Below are positions 59,663-64,000 of a stretch of DNA of 64,000 nt, piece after piece. The stretch is taken from NCBI GenBank assembly GCA_048498515.1, contig JBEHXV010000004.1, positions 62,001-126,000 of the forward strand, written 5' to 3'. Within the stretch, counting starts at the first letter, position 1, and each line of letters opens with the position of its first letter. Made by a program: the position numbers and the translations under genes. The notes beneath the pieces are model-generated. The model searched no databases and was not told the DNA's origin. It was given only the letters and a program-made list of their open reading frames with translations. The stretch is from UBA4416 sp048498515. GTDB taxonomy: Bacteria > Bacteroidota > Bacteroidia > B-17B0 > Aurantibacillaceae.

Positions 59663-60208
59663 TTAAAGTGATGATTGTTTTAAGTTTTCTTTGGCTTTTT
59701 CAAGGCAGCGGTATTTCTGGTTCTTTGCTCCTTTTTCGGAAGCAAAGTCAAGCTTAGCAGCAATGTCTTTCATGCTGAGTTGTTTAAAATAAAACAGCTC
59801 CAGCAATTCCTTACATTTTTGGCCAAGCTTCATCACAGCCTCCTGCGCTTGTTTGGCAGGCTTGTCATCATTTACATCTTCATGAATGGAATTTGTTACA
59901 GCATCCTCCGTCAGTGGTATGGTATCATTCTTTATTTTTTTATTGCTCTTTTTTAATTCATCGAGCCACAACAATTTGCACACGCTGTATAAATAGGTGT
60001 TAATGCTGCAGCTCAATACAAAACCGGGCTTGTTTAACTTGTTGCAAAAGATCACCAGCCCTTCCTGGAAAATATCTTCCGCTTCCTGTCGTGTGCCATT
60101 ATTTTGCATCACGAATTTCTTTACCACCGGTAAGTAAGCATACAGGCTTTTCATGGCCGGGCTATACTTATTTTCCCTGATCAAATTCACTATGTCCTGA
60201 TCTGTCAT
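59663..60208 (-). CDS. ECF RNA polymerase sigma factor
   Basis: A 181-residue sigma-70 family protein. Region 2 appears as LYAYLPVVKKFVMQNNGTRQ and EAEDIFQEGLVIFCNKL, and region 4 as MKLGQKCKELLELFYFKQLS followed by MKDIAAKLDFASEKGAKNQKYR-type residues. The region 4 loop (SEKGAKNQ) is characteristic of a subgroup common in this phylum. The next gene, 11 bp downstream, encodes the cytochrome-bearing anti-sigma-like protein. The 100 bp upstream do not contain the GTAAC...CGTC promoter seen at the other ECF gene, so autoregulation is not evident. Confidence 0.92.
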   Translation of the reverse strand: MTDQDIVNLIRENKYSPAMKSLYAYLPVVKKFVMQNNGTRQEAEDIFQEGLVIFCNKLNKPGFVLSCSINTYLYSVCKLLWLDELKKSNKKIKNDTIPLTEDAVTNSIHEDVNDDKPAKQAQEAVMKLGQKCKELLELFYFKQLSMKDIAAKLDFASEKGAKNQKYRCLEKAKENLKQSSL

Positions 60209-60313
60209 ATGTATGATTTATACATTAATGGTAAAAACCCAAAAAGGTCATCACGAAACTACAACAAAAATTGCAGCTAAGTCGTAATGTGTTAAACAAT
60301 AAGGTGTTAGAGA

Positions 60314-60799
60314 TTAAGAAAACAGGTCCTGATAAGCTCCTTCGTGTTGCAACAGCCATTGTTTTCGCTCAAGGTTTCCCGAGTAGCCAACCAGTGAGCC
60401 GTCGCTGCCAATAATGCGGTGGCAGGGAACAATAATGCTGACAGGGTTTTTACCATTGGCCGAAGCCGCTGCACGAATGCATTTTTCATCGCCCAGTTGT
60501 TTGGCCAGCTCTAAATAATTAATGGTTTTGCCAAAAGCCGTTTTGGTCAACTGGCTCCATACCCGTTTTTGAAATTCTGTTCCTTGTAATGCCAACGGTA
60601 AATCAAATTCTTTAAGGCTTTTATTGAAATAGGCATTCAACTGCTTTTCCGTTTCGGTTAATACAGGGTGTTCTCCTTCTGCCTGTTTGTTCAGCTCCTT
60701 TTTATGTGTGCTGACAAATAATACAGAAACCAGGCCTTCATTGCCCGCACATAGTTCCAATTCGTCAATTGGTGTATGGATGTATTTGTAAAAAAGCAT
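60314..60799 (-). CDS. ogt: Methylated-DNA-protein cysteine methyltransferase
   Basis: A 161-residue suicide repair protein that takes the methyl group from O6-methylguanine. The acceptor Cys is in IIVPCHRIIGSDGSLVGYSG, the invariant PCHR. The helix-turn-helix part FQKRVWSQLTKTAFGKTINY and the ribonuclease-like N-terminus are present. No AraC-like Ada domain is fused. It is monocistronic, with TATCTTTG at 60816-60823 as probable -7 box, and divergent from a T9SS repeat protein. Confidence 0.93.
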   Translation of the reverse strand: MLFYKYIHTPIDELELCAGNEGLVSVLFVSTHKKELNKQAEGEHPVLTETEKQLNAYFNKSLKEFDLPLALQGTEFQKRVWSQLTKTAFGKTINYLELAKQLGDEKCIRAAASANGKNPVSIIVPCHRIIGSDGSLVGYSGNLERKQWLLQHEGAYQDLFS

Positions 60800-60815
60800 T
60801 GTTGTATTGTGTGTA

Positions 60816-60823
60816 CAAAGATA
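60816..60823 (-). promoter_or_regulatory. Probable -7 box of ogt
   Basis: Minus-strand TATCTTTG is a perfect TAnnTTTG, 16 bp upstream of the ogt ATG. No well spaced TTG was found for the -33 box. Confidence 0.45.
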
Positions 60824-60873
60824 GTTAAAACAAGCCGTTCCATCATCACCAAAACCAAATGCTGTTTTTTTGC

Positions 60874-60881
60874 TATATTTG
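60874..60881 (+). promoter_or_regulatory. Probable -7 box of the T9SS repeat protein gene
   Basis: TATATTTG is a perfect TAnnTTTG, 17 bp upstream of the ATG at 60899. The -33 box is not convincing. It rules out the longer frame from 60776. Confidence 0.45.
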
Positions 60882-60898
60882 GTATAAAATTAAACTTC

Positions 60899-62101
60899 AT
60901 GAAACAACTTTTATTTTTGCTGACTTTATTCATGTCATTGAATTCATTTTCCCAAAAAACAACCAACCTATTTAAGCCATTCAATTTGTCCAATTCGTCT
61001 TCGCTTAATAAAACGGCTAATGTTTTAAACTTAAAAGATAGCTCACACTATAGCCATTGGTACAACAATGCCTGGTTTTTTTCAAACAAAGAAATGTATG
61101 GTTACAATGCTGCTGAAGAGGAACATAAGGATGTGCTGTTGTATATAAGTTTTGGCGGTTCTGTTTGGGATACGGTTCATCGCAGTATAAACTATGTATA
61201 CAATGGTAATCATGACCTTTTGGAAAAGGTTACGGAAGCCCAAAATGGCAATGGCGACTGGTATAGCGAAGATAAATTAATACAAACCTTTGATGCCAAT
61301 CATAACGTCTTAACATCCACAACACAAACATCGATAACAGCAGGCTGGGAAAATGTCAATAGACAAATTTGTACTTACGATGCGAATAATAATGTGTTAA
61401 CGTATTTATACCAAAGCTGGGGCTCTCCTTTCTGGGAAAATTCATACAGTATTACCGCTACTTACAATGCAAATAATGAATACACCAGTAATGAGGCAAA
61501 GACCTGGAATACGTCTTCGAATTCCTGGGTAAATTATTCGAGATTAACCAACATGGTGTATTCCGGAGGCGATCTTACAAGTTTTTATACTGAAATATGG
61601 AATGGTTCTTCTTTAACCTATCAACCGGCTTCGCATACAACAATGACCTATGATGGTAACCATCACATGCTTACCCAGTTAAGCGAAGAGTGGATTGACT
61701 TTACACATAGCTGGGAAAATGACTATAATAATGTTTATACCTATGATGCAAATGGTAATGAAACCAGTTTGACCACTCAAACGTGGACGATGAGTGCCTG
61801 GGTTAATGCGCAGAAGGAAGAACATTATTATCCTACCTCTGCTGGATTAACTGAGCTTGCAGGAAAAACAGAAGCCATACAGCTTTACCCAAACCCGGCT
61901 ACCGGTAATATAGACATAACGCATACTACTGCATTTAATAGCGTTTGCGTTACCGATATAAAAGGAAATGTTGTATTAACGGAAAACACCAAACCAACAA
62001 ATCGTTTAATTGTAGATGTGAGCCATTTAAATGCCGGGGTTTATTTTATATCCATAAAAAACGGTGATTCCACCGCCTTTAAAAAGTTTATTAAAGACTA
62101 A
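60899..62101 (+). CDS. T9SS type A sorting-domain protein with YDANGN-type repeats
   Basis: A 400-residue exported protein. The start at 60899 opens a signal peptide (MKQLLFLLTLFMSLNSFSQ). The middle carries about six repeats of roughly 38 residues, each with a Y-x-A/G-N-x-N turn and a W (for example CTYDANNNVLTYLYQSWG and YTYDANGNETSLTTQTW). They are related in look to RHS-type and DUF3836 repeats. The C-terminus is a type A sorting domain: LYPNPATGNIDITH, TDIKGNVVLTEN and LNAGVYFISIKNGDS. It is exported by the type IX system. Adhesion or binding is likely but unproven. Confidence 0.88.
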   Translation: MKQLLFLLTLFMSLNSFSQKTTNLFKPFNLSNSSSLNKTANVLNLKDSSHYSHWYNNAWFFSNKEMYGYNAAEEEHKDVLLYISFGGSVWDTVHRSINYVYNGNHDLLEKVTEAQNGNGDWYSEDKLIQTFDANHNVLTSTTQTSITAGWENVNRQICTYDANNNVLTYLYQSWGSPFWENSYSITATYNANNEYTSNEAKTWNTSSNSWVNYSRLTNMVYSGGDLTSFYTEIWNGSSLTYQPASHTTMTYDGNHHMLTQLSEEWIDFTHSWENDYNNVYTYDANGNETSLTTQTWTMSAWVNAQKEEHYYPTSAGLTELAGKTEAIQLYPNPATGNIDITHTTAFNSVCVTDIKGNVVLTENTKPTNRLIVDVSHLNAGVYFISIKNGDSTAFKKFIKD

Positions 62102-62111
62102 TTGTTTAGCT

Positions 62112-62150
62112 ATAAAAAAGCCCCATCAAAACTGATCGGGGTTTTTTTAT
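62112..62150 (+). terminator. Intrinsic terminator after the T9SS repeat protein
   Basis: AAAAAAGCCCCATCA pairs with TGATCGGGGTTTTTTT with one bulged base and a short loop. The T-run is on the plus strand; the A-run may let it serve the convergent gene too. Confidence 0.85.
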
Positions 62151-62163
62151 GGTAAGTTTTTAA

Positions 62164-64000
62164 TTAAATCTTTATTCCCATTACCAGCACATCGTCCACC
62201 TGCTCGTAGCTGGCCATCCAGTCGTTAAAGGATTTTTCGAGCACGGCACGTTGCTCATCCACCGTTTTAGTAGCTATGCTAACGAATAAATTCTCGAGCT
62301 GCTTGTATTTGAATTTCTTTCCTTTCTCGCCGCCAAACTGGTCGGCATAACCATCACTAATCAGGTAAATGCAATCGTTTTTTTGCAGGTTTATCACGTT
62401 GTCTTTATAGTTGGCCACTGTTCCCGAAAAGCTTTCGCCGATAGGCTGCTTATCGCCTTTGTAAATGTGTATGGCTCCATCGCGCACCAGGTATATATTG
62501 CTATTGGCCCCGGCAAAGGTCATGGTTTGTGCATCGAAATTAAAATCGCACATGGCAATCTCCATTCCATCTTTAATGGTGCCCGTGCTCGATTTGCTTT
62601 TAATGGTTTTTGGCAGCTGTGCATTAATGTAATCAAGCGCCTGCCCCGGTGTGGCAATGGCCGAGCGGCCAATGGTTTGGTTCAGCAGGGTATTTCCCAC
62701 CAGGCTCATAAAAGCACCCGGCACGCCATGTCCCGTACAATCAACCACCGCTACCACACTGCGCTTGCTGTTAGGGTTTAATTTCGATTTTACTTTGCTG
62801 GCCCAATAAAAATCGCCACTCACAATATCGCGCGGTTTAAAGAACACAAAATGGTTTGGCAATAAGTCTTTCAGTTCTCCTTCATCAGGAATCACTCCTT
62901 GCTGGATCCGGCTGGCATAGGTAATGCTATCGGTAATCTCGTGGTTCTTTTCTTCGATGATGTTTTTCTGATGTATGATCTCATCATTAAACGATTGCAG
63001 TTGCGCGTTGGTTTTCTTGCGCTCAATGTTTGTTTTAATGGTAAAGCCTAAAAAGATGACCAACGACAAGCCTCCTAAAACAGCCACCCAGATAATGTAT
63101 TTCTGTTGTTTTATTTTTTCCTGCGTAATCTGGTCTTTGTGGCTTTGTTCCAGATCCTTTTCATGCTGTTGGGCCTTATACTTATACTCCAGCTCCAGCT
63201 CGTTTATTTTTTTTGAGTTCTGGTTGTTGTTTACCGAATCGTTCCAAAAAGTGTAGAGCTTGTAGTATTTAAAGGCCTCTTTGGCATTGCCCATCATTTC
63301 ATAAGTTTCGCTCAGGCCCTTGTAATTGTAAATATAATCGTCGGCTGACTGGATTTGTTTGGTGATGACCAAAGCGCTATCGTAATAGCGAATGGCTTTA
63401 TCATACAATTGCATTTCTTTATGCAGATCGGCCAGGGAACCATAAGACACGGCAATCTCGGTTGGAATGCCCATTTTTTTATACTCCGTTAATGCCAGTT
63501 GGTTATACTCAAGAGCTTTGCCATATTCCTTTTTGTCCATGGCAATGTTGCCCAAATTGCCTACAGCCGCCAGGTACATGCGCTGGTCGTTTGTTTTTTT
63601 CGACAGCTCTTTACATAATTGGTAATAATAATAAGAGCTATCCTGGAACTTCAGGTCATAGTACACATTTCCTAAAATAAGGTAGCAGGCATTCACCGTG
63701 GTGTTCGCATTCTTGTCCTTATCCAATGCTTTTAAGGCCATTAAGGCATATTTTTTTGCCAGCTGCGAATCTTCTTCCTTGTAAATAGAACCAAGACTGA
63801 TGTAGAGTTCCGAGAGCTTGTTGTTCTTTTTATGTTGCTTGGCCAGTTCAATGGCCTGCAGCGAAAGCTCAATGGCCTTTTTACGGTCGCCTATAAAATC
63901 ATAGCTCCTTGCTATTGAGGTAAGCACTTCCAGCTGGCTGCTTACATTTTTACTTTTCTTTACTTCGGGCAGGCATTTAAGGCCTGCCTGTATGCAGGAA
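62164..64000 (-). CDS. TPR protein with SpoIIE-type phosphatase domain (5' end beyond window)
   Basis: The frame is open from the window edge to a stop at 62164, more than 610 residues; a GTG at 63927 is not the true start because the frame continues upstream in TPR-like sequence. Tetratricopeptide repeats fill the first half. A membrane segment (YIIWVAVLGGLSLVIFLGF) and a coiled coil follow, then the linker ITDSITYASRIQQGVIP. The PP2C/SpoIIE domain has VAVVDCTGHGVPGAFMS and YLISDGYADQFGGE with the metal-binding Asp residues. Such proteins dephosphorylate anti-sigma antagonists or related partners. The ligand sensed by the TPR part is unknown. Confidence 0.92.
   Translation of the reverse strand, partial: SCIQAGLKCLPEVKKSKNVSSQLEVLTSIARSYDFIGDRKKAIELSLQAIELAKQHKKNNKLSELYISLGSIYKEEDSQLAKKYALMALKALDKDKNANTTVNACYLILGNVYYDLKFQDSSYYYYQLCKELSKKTNDQRMYLAAVGNLGNIAMDKKEYGKALEYNQLALTEYKKMGIPTEIAVSYGSLADLHKEMQLYDKAIRYYDSALVITKQIQSADDYIYNYKGLSETYEMMGNAKEAFKYYKLYTFWNDSVNNNQNSKKINELELEYKYKAQQHEKDLEQSHKDQITQEKIKQQKYIIWVAVLGGLSLVIFLGFTIKTNIERKKTNAQLQSFNDEIIHQKNIIEEKNHEITDSITYASRIQQGVIPDEGELKDLLPNHFVFFKPRDIVSGDFYWASKVKSKLNPNSKRSVVAVVDCTGHGVPGAFMSLVGNTLLNQTIGRSAIATPGQALDYINAQLPKTIKSKSSTGTIKDGMEIAMCDFNFDAQTMTFAGANSNIYLVRDGAIHIYKGDKQPIGESFSGTVANYKDNVINLQKNDCIYLISDGYADQFGGEKGKKFKYKQLENLFVSIATKTVDEQRAVLEKSFNDWMASYEQVDDVLVMGIKI

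Noticed and set aside
60776..60898. N-terminal extension of the T9SS repeat protein
   Set aside because: It overlaps the divergent ogt gene and a -7 box, and precedes a proper signal peptide at 60899.

Overview
The window reads as a chromosomal segment of a Bacteroidota bacterium outside the Bacteroidales. Evidence: two secreted proteins end in type IX secretion (T9SS) sorting domains, the few clear promoters follow the TTG-N19-TAnnTTTG pattern of this phylum, Shine-Dalgarno sequences are lacking, and families typical of the phylum recur (DUF4296, DUF4349, DUF4412, YfiR, TPR-SpoIIE phosphatases, hybrid sensor/AraC regulators). I saw no rRNA, tRNA, CRISPR array, prophage or classical transposase. 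Everything rests on reading the sequence; no database search was possible.

Layout. 1-1.8 kb: the 5' part of ileS and a GxxExxY gene bracketed by inverted CACAGAG-type repeats. 1.9-9.8 kb: a beta-barrel protein, then an O-methyltransferase/outer-membrane protein/truncated haemoglobin operon divergent from an aryl-polyene-like lipid operon (aromatic ammonia-lyase, ketoreductase, ketosynthase, ACP, LpxL-type acyltransferase). 9.9-18.2 kb: a Trp/Tyr/His-rich secreted protein, RNase G, a 29-residue basic protein, a TPR protein, HU, a PASTA protein, a T9SS cargo protein and an RluD-type pseudouridine synthase. 18.2-27.5 kb: REP-like hairpins, a secreted protein with a TPR/histidine kinase/receiver/AraC regulator behind it, a SCO operon, an MltD-like transglycosylase, and an ECF sigma/anti-sigma pair with its own ECF-type promoter. 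27.5-35 kb: YraN, DUF4412 and DUF4349 proteins, a hotdog dehydratase/ABC exporter operon, a GNAT enzyme, an all-helical protein of unknown role and a GyrI-like protein. 35-45 kb: a TonB receptor/YfiR/CHASE8-like histidine kinase operon with a divergent response regulator, small genes including an RNA polymerase alpha-CTD look-alike, and a MerR-B12/DUF4296/M20 operon. 45-47.2 kb: a frameshifted ORF6N gene among related palindromes, then comM. 47.4-54.4 kb: an acyltransferase and CysC, then deoC, an aldehyde dehydrogenase and a truncated dehydrogenase-like partner. 54.4-64 kb: leuS, an ECF sigma factor with a transmembrane anti-sigma-like protein carrying a c-type cytochrome domain, ogt, a T9SS repeat protein and a TPR-SpoIIE phosphatase cut by the window edge.

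How genes work together. The ammonia-lyase operon would deaminate an aromatic amino acid and extend it on a carrier protein. Its missing dehydratase step could come from the hotdog gene at 29.8 kb, which sits with an ABC exporter. Two ECF/anti-sigma pairs, a hybrid regulator and a YfiR-linked kinase make this a signalling-rich region. The most unusual item is the sigma/anti-sigma pair at 57.2-60.2 kb: a haem c domain on the periplasmic side of a probable anti-sigma factor suggests direct redox or ligand control of transcription. The ORF6N and GxxExxY loci, each with repeats shared between gene and flanks or between distant sites, look like small mobile or selfish units.
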